This document shows positions 15,734-25,322 of a DNA stretch of 64,000 nucleotides, piece after piece. Made by a program: the position numbers and the translations under genes. Position 1 is the stretch's first letter; each line of letters starts with the position of its first letter. The notes under the pieces were generated by a model. That model was not told the origin of the DNA and did no database searches. It saw nothing but the letters and a program-made list of their open reading frames with translations. The DNA is from Lewinellaceae bacterium (lineage in GTDB: Bacteria; Bacteroidota; Bacteroidia; Chitinophagales; Saprospiraceae), in contig JACJXZ010000013.1 in NCBI GenBank assembly GCA_020636375.1, positions 248,001 to 312,000 on the forward strand, in the 5' to 3' direction.

Positions 15734-16909
15734 ATGATTCAGCGAGCCATAACCAAAACCATCCTGGAGGACCTTTCCTTTTTCCCGGTAGTTGGGATAA
15801 TTGGGCCTCGGCAAGTAGGTAAAACCACCTTGGCAAAAGAAATACGAGGTCGCATTAAAGCAAAATCTGTCCTCATTGACCTGGAATTGGATTCTGACCT
15901 TAGAAAATTGGAAGATGCAGAGACGTACCTCCAGTCACATCGGGATAAATGCGTAATTATCGATGAGATACAACGAATGCCCCGTCTTTTTACTTTATTG
16001 AGGGCATTGGTCGATCTCGAACGAAGGCCAGGCCGTTTCATTATCTTAGGCTCTGCCTCCCCAAGGATGATCAAAGACAGCTCCGAAACATTAGCAGGAA
16101 GAATTTCTTATTCAGAGTTGGCGCCTTTCTCGTTGCCTGAGATAGAAAGCATAAAAACACAAGAAGAACACTGGTTGAAAGGCGGGTTTCCAGACGCTTT
16201 ACTGGCACCTTCTGAAAAATTTACCTGGCGGTGGCTTCAAAATTTTATCCGGACATTCATTGAAAGAGACCTTCGGGAGCTCGGCCATGAAATCTCTAAT
16301 GTAATGTTATCGAGGTTGCTCAGCATGTTGAGCCATATCCAGGGCCAATTGTTGAATTCCAGCGAACTTTCCAGATCCCTAGGGGTGAGCGTGCCTACTG
16401 TGAACCGGTACCTGGACTTGTTGGAAGGCAGTTTCATCATCAACCGGCTTCAACCCTACTTTAGGAATATAAAGAAGCGCCTGGTCAAATCCCCTAAAAT
16501 CTATTTTAGAGATTCCGGAGTTTTACATCAAATTTCAAATATTAATGGCAGAGAAACACTTCTAGGACATATCGTGGCAGGAGCTTCCTGGGAAGGCTAC
16601 GTAATAGAACAGGTCAGAAGAGTATCTGAAAATCGGCTGGAGATGTATTTCTACCGAACTCATGGGGGAGCTGAAACTGATCTCGTGCTAATCGGGCCGG
16701 GAAACCGGATTGCCTGTATAGAGATCAAACTATCAAACGCACCCCCAATCTCAAAGGGCTTTTACCAGAGTATTGAAGATATAGGGCCTGAATTTAAATA
16801 TGTGATCTGCCCACACACAGAAAAATATGAGCGTTCTGGAGGTATTATCGTATGTAGCCTCATCGATTTTTTAGAAAAAGAGTTACTGAAAATTTGTAGT
16901 AATGTATAA
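15734..16909 (+). CDS. AAA-type ATPase with DUF4143 C-terminal domain
   Basis: 391 residues. Walker A GIIGPRQVGKTTLAKEI at about 21-37, Walker B CVIIDEIQRMP near 74-85, sensor-type FIILGSASPRM near 98-108; the C-terminal half, with DSGVLHQISNINGRETLLGH and AGASWEGYVIEQV followed by a RTHGGAETDLVLI nuclease-like core, is the DUF4143 domain. The family is common in Bacteroidota, often in accessory regions; its role is not settled (proposed: nucleic-acid or toxin-related ATPase). It is AT-richer than its neighbours, flanked by terminators on both sides, and preceded by an inverted repeat touching the start codon, all consistent with a self-contained acquired gene. Confidence 0.9.
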   Translation: MIQRAITKTILEDLSFFPVVGIIGPRQVGKTTLAKEIRGRIKAKSVLIDLELDSDLRKLEDAETYLQSHRDKCVIIDEIQRMPRLFTLLRALVDLERRPGRFIILGSASPRMIKDSSETLAGRISYSELAPFSLPEIESIKTQEEHWLKGGFPDALLAPSEKFTWRWLQNFIRTFIERDLRELGHEISNVMLSRLLSMLSHIQGQLLNSSELSRSLGVSVPTVNRYLDLLEGSFIINRLQPYFRNIKKRLVKSPKIYFRDSGVLHQISNINGRETLLGHIVAGASWEGYVIEQVRRVSENRLEMYFYRTHGGAETDLVLIGPGNRIACIEIKLSNAPPISKGFYQSIEDIGPEFKYVICPHTEKYERSGGIIVCSLIDFLEKELLKICSNV

Positions 16910-16969
16910 TGGGCTGACCGGCCTGCGTCGGAAGCGGCCGGATAGGTAAATAGTTACTTTTAAACCTAA

Positions 16970-17006
16970 AAGAGGCCGCAACTCAATACAGCAGTTGCGG
17001 CCTCTT
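16970..17006. terminator. Bidirectional rho-independent terminator
   Basis: AAGAGGCCGCAACT (16970-16983), 9-nt loop, AGTTGCGGCCTCTT (16993-17006) followed by T. A-rich and T-rich edges serve both the DUF4143 gene (plus) and the convergent helicase gene (minus). Confidence 0.85.
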
Positions 17007-17073
17007 TCATGGCGTCTATCACTCCGTCTGGAATAAGGCGGTAACCAGAGCTGTGAATCAGGAAAACAAATTT

Positions 17074-18360
<1,287 letters not shown>

Positions 18361-18735
18361 TACAATAATTGAAAACGGCTGGCTAAAACTTTGGTGGGTT
18401 CTGGATCAGCAGTCATTTGTTGCAGGGAATTCTCCCTTTTGTGAATAAATGGCGATCCCCTTTTCGGGAATACCTCTGAATAACGCGCAAGGTAGGGATA
18501 ATAGTTCAATGGGGCAAATATTTTGTTGGAGGGAAGAATCAGGGAGCAGGTACAACACGTCAGGGAATTTTCGTAAATTTGGTAACCCTTTGGTCGCAGC
18601 GTAGTATAACTTTCATATTCGTATATAAACAGTTTTTGTGGCAAGAATTTGGGTATCAATTTCCCAAGCGGGAATTGCTGCAGAAAATCGAACCATCCCG
18701 AATATTCCAGGAAATCATTCCCACACCGATTGACT
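18361..18735. promoter_or_regulatory. Divergent intergenic region between helicase and cyclase/kinase fusion
   Basis: AT-rich non-coding region with promoters for both genes; a 128-codon frame on the minus strand covers it but has no recognisable protein features. A long leader is common for cold-induced helicases, but nothing specific is visible. Confidence 0.4.
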
Positions 18736-21663
18736 ATGAGGACCATTATTTTCAGCCTGTCATTGTTGTTGTTTTATCCTTTCCCCTCTTCCGGCCAGGA
18801 AGCTACCCTCCGGGAATTGCAGGCCGCCCTGGCCAACGCCCGGGGCGAGGAGCGCGCCGACGTGCTGAACGGCCTGGTGGAGCAGTTGAAATTCAGCCAG
18901 CCGGCTCAGGCTGCGGAATATGCCGGACAAGCCCTGGAGCTGAGCGAGCAGCTAAACTACCGGCCCGGCATTATGGCCGCCGCCTACCACCTGGCCATTG
19001 CAGAAAGGGACAGCCGAAACACCCGCCGGGCTGTGCGCTACGCCGAGCAGGGCCTGGCCGCCGCCCGCGCCCGGAAAGATAAAATGGGGGAGCTGAAAGG
19101 ATATAAAATCCTGGAAACCATCTATCAGGTTGCCGGGCGGGATAAGAAAATGGCCGAATACCGGGACGAATACGACAAGCTGAAAAAAGAGCTGGAGCTG
19201 GCGCAAACGTCGGAGCAACTGGCCAACCTGGAAAAGGAGTTCGAATCCACTTCCGAGGCCCTGGGGCTTTCCGAACAGGAGAAGGCACAGCTCTCCCGGG
19301 AAAAAGAAGCGGTAAAAGGGGCCCTGCGGCTGACCGAAGCGGAAAACCTGCTGAAGGAAACCCAGCTGGCTGTTGCCGAAAAGGAGGCCGCCGAGCTGGC
19401 CCTGGCCAAGGCCGGGCTGGAGCGCGAAACCGCCATGATGGAAAAAGACGCCGCCCTCCTGCAGTTGGAGCTGAGCGAGGAGCGCGCCATGCGCAACCGC
19501 ATCTACGCCGTTGCCGCCGTGCTGCTGTTGCTCCTGGCCGCCGCCTGGCAACGGTACCGGTTCGTCCAGCAGCGCAAACTGGCGGAGATCGAAAAGCAGC
19601 GCGCCGAGCGCCTGGAGGAGATCGACCAGCTGAAGGACCAGTTCCTGGCCAATACGTCCCACGAATTGCGCACCCCCCTCAACGGCATCATCGGCATCGC
19701 CGAGTGGCTGTACGAGAAGCGCGAGGAGGCCAGCCCGGAAATCCTGCGGGATAACCTCTCGGTCGTGATCTCGGCGGGCAAGCGGCTCAACAACCTGGTG
19801 AACGATATCATGGACTTCTCCCGCCTCCGGAATGCGGAGTTGCAACTTCATCCCAAACCCCTCCACCTGCGTTCACTGGTGGACGTCATCCTGCGCATCA
19901 ACCTGCCCCTCACCCGGGGCAAATCCCTGCAGCTCGCCAACGAAGTGCCGGCGGGCCTGCCGCCGGCCCTGGCCGACGAAGGGCGCCTCCAGCAAATCCT
20001 GCAGAACCTGGTGAGCAACGCCATTAAGTTTTCGGACAAGGGTGCCATTACCGTCAGCGCCCGGGAAACAGGCGGTGCCCTGGAAGTCTCCATCCGCGAT
20101 GAAGGGATCGGCATCCCGAAGGAGAAGCAGGAATTTATCTTTCAGGCCTTCCAGCAGGGCGACGGCTCCACGGCCCGGGAATACGAAGGCACCGGCCTGG
20201 GCCTGTCCATCACCCGCCACCTCATCGAACTGCACGGCGGGAAAATCTGGCTGGAATCGGAACCGGGCAAAGGCACGGTTTTTTACTTCACCCTTCCGGT
20301 TTCTGATGCCCAACCGGCGGCAACGGAAGAGGAAGTGAAAGTGAACGCCCGGCCCCTCTATGCTTCCAACGGGGAGGAGGAGTCCCGGCCGGGCCCGGCG
20401 GCGCCCGTCCCCGCCGGCCAGCGCATCCGCATCCTGGTCGTCGACGACGAACCCATCAACCAGCACGTGCTGAAGAACCACCTGAATCCGGACTACTACG
20501 CCGTCACGACGGCCATGAACGGGGAGCAAGCCCTTGCCGCCCTCCAGTCCGGCGAGCCCTTCGACCTCGTCCTGCTCGATATCATGATGCCGCGCATGTC
20601 GGGCTACGAAGTGTGCGAGCGCATCCGGGAACAGTTCCTGCCTTCCGAACTGCCCATCATCATGGTCACGGCCAAAAACCTGGTCAAGGACCTCGTGATG
20701 GGCCTCGACACCGGCGCCAACGACTACCTGGCCAAGCCCTTCACCCGCGACGAATTCCTGGCGCGGGTGAAAACGCAGCTCAACCTTCACCAGATCAACC
20801 GGGCCACCGGCCGCTTCGTGCCCAGCGCCTTCCTGCGCTCCCTGGGCCGGGAAAACATCACCGAAGTGCGCCTGGGCGACCAGGTGGAGCGCAAAGTGAC
20901 GGTCTTCTTTTCCGACATACGCGATTATACCGCCATGTCGGAGTCGATGACGCCCGAGCAGAACTTTAAATTCGTCAACGCCTACAACCGGCGGATGGGC
21001 CCCATCATCGACCGGCACGGGGGCTTCATCAACCAATACCTGGGCGACGCCATCATGGCCATCTTCCAGCACAGCCCGGAAGGCGCCCTCCGGGCTTCTA
21101 TCGAGATTCAGCAGGCCATCCGGGAATACAACCGGCAACGCGAAGCGAAAGGGCGCCGGCCTATCCGCTCCGGCATCGGCTTCCACACCGGGCCCCTCAT
21201 CATGGGCATCATCGGCGACGACAAGCGCCTGGACGCCGCCACCATCTCCGATACGGTCAATACCGCCGCCCGCATCGAAAGCCTCAACAAATTCTACGGC
21301 GCCAATATCCTGCTCAGCGAGGACAGCCTGGCGGCCATCTCCGAACCCGAAGCCTTCCATTTCCGGATGCTGGGCCAGGTACAGATGAAAGGCAAAAAGG
21401 TGCCCGTGGGCATCTACGAATGTTTCGACGGCGACAGCCCGGAGGGTTTTGACAAAAAACGCGCTACCCTCGATGCGTTCGCCGAGGCCAGAACATCTTA
21501 CTTCGACAAGGAATTCGCCAAAGCCTACCGCGCCTTCGAGGCTATCCTCAAAGAAAACCCGGAGGACGCCACCACCCAGCTCTTCCTCAACAAAACCCTG
21601 GAGTGCATCGCCAGTGGCGTGCCCGACGACTGGACCGGCATCGAACGCATGACCGCGAAGTGA
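18736..21663 (+). CDS. Hybrid histidine kinase - receiver - class III nucleotide cyclase fusion
   Basis: About 975 residues. Signal peptide MRTIIFSLSLLLFYPFPSSG; TPR-like repeats to about 150; a long coiled coil (KKELELAQTSEQLANLEKEF onward) to 250; membrane helix about 254-272; HisKA with H309 in NTSHELRTPLNGIIG; HATPase motifs NLVSNAIKFSD, DEGIGIP, GTGLGLSI; receiver with D615 in LVLLDIMMPRMSGYE and the KPF lysine; then a guanylate/adenylate cyclase domain with metal Asp residues D727 (FFSDIRDYTAMSE) and D771 (YLGDAIMAIF), RLDAATISDTVNTAARIESL, and a short C-terminal TPR-like tail. Phosphorylation could thus control cyclic nucleotide synthesis directly. The base-selecting positions are Q (NQYLGD) and A (DAATIS), so ATP versus GTP use cannot be predicted. 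ATG 18736 is fixed by the signal peptide. Confidence 0.93.
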   Translation: MRTIIFSLSLLLFYPFPSSGQEATLRELQAALANARGEERADVLNGLVEQLKFSQPAQAAEYAGQALELSEQLNYRPGIMAAAYHLAIAERDSRNTRRAVRYAEQGLAAARARKDKMGELKGYKILETIYQVAGRDKKMAEYRDEYDKLKKELELAQTSEQLANLEKEFESTSEALGLSEQEKAQLSREKEAVKGALRLTEAENLLKETQLAVAEKEAAELALAKAGLERETAMMEKDAALLQLELSEERAMRNRIYAVAAVLLLLLAAAWQRYRFVQQRKLAEIEKQRAERLEEIDQLKDQFLANTSHELRTPLNGIIGIAEWLYEKREEASPEILRDNLSVVISAGKRLNNLVNDIMDFSRLRNAELQLHPKPLHLRSLVDVILRINLPLTRGKSLQLANEVPAGLPPALADEGRLQQILQNLVSNAIKFSDKGAITVSARETGGALEVSIRDEGIGIPKEKQEFIFQAFQQGDGSTAREYEGTGLGLSITRHLIELHGGKIWLESEPGKGTVFYFTLPVSDAQPAATEEEVKVNARPLYASNGEEESRPGPAAPVPAGQRIRILVVDDEPINQHVLKNHLNPDYYAVTTAMNGEQALAALQSGEPFDLVLLDIMMPRMSGYEVCERIREQFLPSELPIIMVTAKNLVKDLVMGLDTGANDYLAKPFTRDEFLARVKTQLNLHQINRATGRFVPSAFLRSLGRENITEVRLGDQVERKVTVFFSDIRDYTAMSESMTPEQNFKFVNAYNRRMGPIIDRHGGFINQYLGDAIMAIFQHSPEGALRASIEIQQAIREYNRQREAKGRRPIRSGIGFHTGPLIMGIIGDDKRLDAATISDTVNTAARIESLNKFYGANILLSEDSLAAISEPEAFHFRMLGQVQMKGKKVPVGIYECFDGDSPEGFDKKRATLDAFAEARTSYFDKEFAKAYRAFEAILKENPEDATTQLFLNKTLECIASGVPDDWTGIERMTAK

Positions 21664-21670
21664 GGTGTTT

Positions 21671-21725
21671 GGCCCGTTTTTCCTTCCCCGCCGGGAGGAG
21701 CAGAGGGGGGAAGGAAAAACGGGCC
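21671..21725 (+). terminator. 19-bp perfect hairpin after the cyclase fusion gene
   Basis: GGCCCGTTTTTCCTTCCCC (21671-21689) and GGGGAAGGAAAAACGGGCC (21707-21725), 17-nt loop, starting 8 bp after the stop codon. No terminal T-run on the plus strand, so it may be a foldback element or an RNA-end stabiliser rather than a classic terminator. Confidence 0.5.
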
Positions 21726-22282
21726 GGCGGAAGTTCTCCGGCAAGTATTGCCCGGGCGGGCGGTAAGATTCCATTGCCGGCTACCAGGTCAGTAGTGGTC
21801 TCTAAACATATTCTAAACCTCGAACAATTGCCCTTCCATTCGTCGGGGTAAAAACTACGAACTGGCCGGTAGCCCATTGCCAACTAAATGGAGCTGTACC
21901 TGACCGCATCCGCAGCCTGATTTCAGCAAGGGGCATTGCAAAAATCAACTGCCCGATAGGATTTAATCTGAAAACCTCGTATATTGAAAGCCAAATAACT
22001 TTGCCTGCCCCGGCCACAAGTCCGGCGGCAATCATAACTAATTTTAATCTAACGCGCTCACCGGGCCCACCTTTTCCAGTTGCTCCTGGTGATTATTCAC
22101 ACACATTTACGGACTTGCCGGCTGTTGGCTTGCCAGCGGCGGGTCGGTGTTTTGTTGCTTGTTGTCGGTTGTCGGTTGTTTGGCCAACCATCAACAAACA
22201 ACGCAAATCCTCCAGGTAAACCGTACCAGGAAGAAAATACTGCTGTACATGAAAGCACCAAACGCCTGTAGCTTTGAAGGCC

Positions 22283-22323
22283 CACAAAGCCGATGCCGGT
22301 TGCTATCGGGCATCAGCTTTGTG
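22283..22323. repeat. Nested palindrome, copy 1 (shared 33-nt core)
   Basis: CACAAAGC (22283-22290) pairs with GCTTTGTG (22316-22323). The 33-nt core 22287-22319 differs at three positions from the core at 25115-25147. The following text (GTGTCTTAGTGGCAAAAAAG) matches the outer arm of the second copy in inverse. The gene-free stretch 21726-22414 otherwise holds short GTTGTCGG-type repeats near 22150-22200 and no credible gene. Confidence 0.7.
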
Positions 22324-22414
22324 CCGTCTTCGTGTCTTAGTGGCAAAAAAGCGCCATGCACAGCAATGCAGGAAGCAACTGAACCTTATTGCTCACACAT
22401 AAAATTCGCGCATT

Positions 22415-24556
22415 ATGAAAAATTCAACACTGACTTTGCTCTTCTGTATGCTTGGCCTGTGGGCTTATGCCCAGGCCTCGCTCACCGTCCTCAACCCGCG
22501 CCAGCAATGGCACACCGGACAGGGGTCCATCGAAGAGGCCACCATCACCCTGGAACCCAAAGGCATCTACCTCGATGTCAGCCTCTACCTCAACCTCTCT
22601 TATGCAGAAACCGATTTCAATTATGAAGACTCGCTGGAGGTAACCCTCGACTTCACCCTGCCGGAAGAAGCCGCCATCTACGACTCCTGGCTCTGGATCG
22701 ATGAGGTGATCGTCAAAGCGGACATCCTGGACCGCCGCACGGCCACCAACATCTACGAAGATATTGTCAACCGCCAGCAGGATCCCTCCATACTCTTCAA
22801 GCAGGGCCCCGGTCAATACCAGCTTCGGGTGTATCCCTTCACCCAGGATCAGCGGCGCAAAGTAAAGATCAGTTATCTGCTGCCCGCCAACTGGACGGCA
22901 GAGCAGGTGCTGGCCGACCTGCCCATGGAGATCATCCAGGCTTCCTACATCCCCCTCCAGGAGCTGACGCTTCGGGTGTGGGCCGGCGCGGAATGGGGGC
23001 AGCCCCGTATCCCCGAGCTGCCGGATGCCGTATTCTACCCGAACAACCACCCCGACCTGGGCACCTTCCGGGAGTACATCCTCTACTGGCCGGAGATCAG
23101 GCCCGGCCTGACCCTCGCCCTGGACGCCCCCCTGCACGAGGGCCTGTACGTGAACCACAACGACAGCCTGCGGATGTTTCAGTTCGTGGCCCTGCCCGAT
23201 CAGCTGGTGGCCCTGCCGGAAGCGCCGCCGCGCCGGCTGCTTATATACCTGGACTACAAACCGGATAATGCCAGCGGTTTTTCCAAAGAAGACCTGCTGG
23301 ATGGCCTGCAGCGGGAACTGCTTGCCGGGCTGCGGAGCCAGGACGAGTTCCAGCTGTGGGCCACTACCAACGGCGAGCCGGCAATGCTGGCCGACGGCTG
23401 GGTGTCCGGTTCCGCAGATGCCATCCTCGAAGCATTTGAAAATCTTTCCCTTTCCGCTTTTCCCAATAACGGAAGGCTGAATGACGCCCTCTTTCACGCC
23501 CTGGGCCAGATTGACGCTCAGGGCCAGGAAACTCCTGTATTGCTGATTTCCAACTCTCAAAACGAAGGCGACCCCTGGTACGCCGAACAACTGGTGAACC
23601 AACTGACGCGGACAGCAGGCTTCGGCCTGGCTGATTTCTATTTTATCAACTACCAGAACAGGAACATCGAGGAGTGGTGGGACTGGTGGGGCCCCAGCGG
23701 CTGGAGCAGCAACGACTTTTTGTATGCCGAGCTGGCGAGGCTCTCCGGCGGCACCTACCGCCGCGCCGGGCAGTTCCGCTACAAAATCCGCAAGGCGCTG
23801 GAATCCGCCGACCGGCTGCGGGGTTCCGTAGAACTCCACTCTACCCTGGAGGGCGGTTTTTGCTACAACCGCTTCCTGCTGGGCGGCAGCACCGTCAACC
23901 TTCCCCTTAGCCGGCCGCTGTATCAAGTGGGCCGCTACCAGGGCTTTTTCCCCTTCCGGATGGAATACATCACCGTAGTGGATGGGACGCCGCTGGCTGC
24001 CAACCGGGACGTCGGGCCGGAGTATATCCACACCATTGATACCCTGGCTGAAGAAGCCTGGGCCGCCAACTACCTGCTCTCCCTCGAAAACAGCAACCAG
24101 GGCGATGCTACGGCCCAGGAGATCGTCGAGAGCAGCATCTATTACCGCGTGCTTTCCATGCACACCGCCTTCCTTTGCCTGGAACCCAGCCTCGGCGGAG
24201 AACCCTGCATCGGCTGCATCGACGGCTCCGGCGGGGGCGACATCCCGGTTTTCAGCACCGGCGACCTCGCCGCCCGGAATCCCCTCATCCGGCTGAACGC
24301 CTCGCCCAACCCCTTCGTGGAACAGATCCTGATCCGGGCCGAACTGTTGGCCGGCGCCGCAGCGGCGGAATACCGCTTCGCGCTGTTCGATGAACAGGGG
24401 CGGCTGGTACACGTCTTCGAGCCTCAGGCCCTCGCTCCCGGCCGGGAAGTAACCCTGCAGTGGGATGGCGCAGGCCTGCCCGCCGGCGTTTACTTCCTCA
24501 TTGCCGAAGGCCCGCAGGGCAGGACGCAGCTGAAATTGGTGAAGGTGGGCGCGTAG
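22415..24556 (+). CDS. Secreted VIT-domain protein with T9SS sorting domain
   Basis: 713 residues. Signal peptide MKNSTLTLLFCMLGLWAYAQ; a VIT (vault inter-alpha-trypsin) domain at about 20-160 (FTLPEEAAIYDSWLWIDEVI, NIYEDIVNRQQDPSILFKQG, QLRVYPFTQDQRRKVKISYL); a von Willebrand A-like region about 265-440 (RRLLIYLDYKPDNASGFS) whose metal site is not canonical; T9SS type A domain from IRLNASPNPFVEQILIRAEL to KLVKVGA. Secreted, possibly surface-attached. Function unknown; VIT/vWA proteins often mediate adhesion. No neighbour on the same strand suggests a pathway. Confidence 0.85.
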   Translation: MKNSTLTLLFCMLGLWAYAQASLTVLNPRQQWHTGQGSIEEATITLEPKGIYLDVSLYLNLSYAETDFNYEDSLEVTLDFTLPEEAAIYDSWLWIDEVIVKADILDRRTATNIYEDIVNRQQDPSILFKQGPGQYQLRVYPFTQDQRRKVKISYLLPANWTAEQVLADLPMEIIQASYIPLQELTLRVWAGAEWGQPRIPELPDAVFYPNNHPDLGTFREYILYWPEIRPGLTLALDAPLHEGLYVNHNDSLRMFQFVALPDQLVALPEAPPRRLLIYLDYKPDNASGFSKEDLLDGLQRELLAGLRSQDEFQLWATTNGEPAMLADGWVSGSADAILEAFENLSLSAFPNNGRLNDALFHALGQIDAQGQETPVLLISNSQNEGDPWYAEQLVNQLTRTAGFGLADFYFINYQNRNIEEWWDWWGPSGWSSNDFLYAELARLSGGTYRRAGQFRYKIRKALESADRLRGSVELHSTLEGGFCYNRFLLGGSTVNLPLSRPLYQVGRYQGFFPFRMEYITVVDGTPLAANRDVGPEYIHTIDTLAEEAWAANYLLSLENSNQGDATAQEIVESSIYYRVLSMHTAFLCLEPSLGGEPCIGCIDGSGGGDIPVFSTGDLAARNPLIRLNASPNPFVEQILIRAELLAGAAAAEYRFALFDEQGRLVHVFEPQALAPGREVTLQWDGAGLPAGVYFLIAEGPQGRTQLKLVKVGA

Positions 24557-24585
24557 TAGTGCAGCCGGAACGGAGTCCCGGGGTA

Positions 24586-24677
24586 GTTGTTGGTTGTGGG
24601 TAATTGCCCATTCGCAGCCTCTAAGCCGTTGATTGCCAGCGAACCTGGCCCCGAGCTTGTCGAAGGGAACCAACAAC
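24586..24677. repeat. Intergenic repeat with 10-bp inverted ends
   Basis: GTTGTTGGTT (24586-24595) and AACCAACAAC (24668-24677) enclose a segment containing CCCCGAGCTTGTCGAAGGG. The phrase CCCCGAGC...GGGAACCAACAAC recurs twice inside the gene at 58163-58981. Confidence 0.5.
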
Positions 24678-24740
24678 GGCCTTTTGTTCCCGGCAGGAAA
24701 ATAACTGCCCCGTTATTTAGTGCCAATAGCAGGAGGGACG

Positions 24741-25028
24741 TCACCCATTCGCCAGCTCCAGCAAGACATCTGCGTGGCACAGCTCATCCAGCCTGCAGCT
24801 GCAGGCGAGGTCTTTGCCCCGCAGCAATGACAGGTCGTACCGCTCCGGCTCTTCTTCGATCTTCCGGAGGATGTATTCCCGGTAGAGGCGTACGCTCTCT
24901 TCCCGGGTGTATTGCCCGCCGTGTTCCACAATGCGGAAGGGGTTGCCCCAGCGGCTGCCGCGGGTGACGAGCACAGCGCCTTCCGGCAATTTGGTGTAGC
25001 GGGTCTTGCGGTGGATGCGTCTGGGCAT
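24741..25028 (-). CDS. DUF4326 domain protein
   Basis: 95 residues; nearly all of it is the DUF4326 domain: GAVLVTRGSRWGNPFRIVEH, then REYILRKIEEEP, and the C-terminal LLRGKDLACSCRLDELCHAD with conserved Cys and His residues. The family is common in phages and bacterial chromosomes and has no established biochemical role; the CxC...CH residues could bind metal. It is a monocistronic gene between repeat-rich spacers, convergent with the VIT protein gene. Confidence 0.88.
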   Translation of the reverse strand: MPRRIHRKTRYTKLPEGAVLVTRGSRWGNPFRIVEHGGQYTREESVRLYREYILRKIEEEPERYDLSLLRGKDLACSCRLDELCHADVLLELANG

Positions 25029-25103
25029 AGTTGGTTGTTTTCTTTTTTAATCGTAACTATTTAGGTGGGCCTGATGCCTTTGCCACGAAGACACCAAGAC
25101 ACC

Positions 25104-25157
25104 AAGATTGCACCAAGCCGATGCCGATAGCTATCGGGCATCGGCTTGTGCAATCTT
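25104..25157. repeat. Nested palindrome, copy 2 (about 26-bp stem)
   Basis: AAGATTGCAC (25104-25113) pairs with GTGCAATCTT (25148-25157); inside, AAGCCGATGCC (25115-25125) pairs with GGGCATCGGCTT around GATAGCTATC. Upstream text GCCACGAAGACACCAAGACACC is the inverse of the text right of copy 1 at 22321. The gene-free stretch 25029-25322 holds only this and a further imperfect foldback. Confidence 0.8.
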
Positions 25158-25322
25158 AATGTTTTTACCCGATGGTTATCGGGGTTCGTGGCTAAAAAGC
25201 GGAGGGCTGCTAAATAGTTACGACTAAGTTGCAAATTCTGGCGCCAAGGATAACCGCTTTGAAGAATAAGGCTGCTCCGTCTCCGTCGGTCCGGAGTGCC
25301 CGCAGGTCAGGAATAAGGCCCT

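Noticed and set aside
19873..21774. Long minus-strand open frame opposite the kinase-cyclase gene
   Set aside because: Shadow of a gene with many verified motifs; composition artefact.
21802..22035. Minus-strand gene of 77 codons
   Set aside because: No features, and it lies in a repeat-rich spacer.
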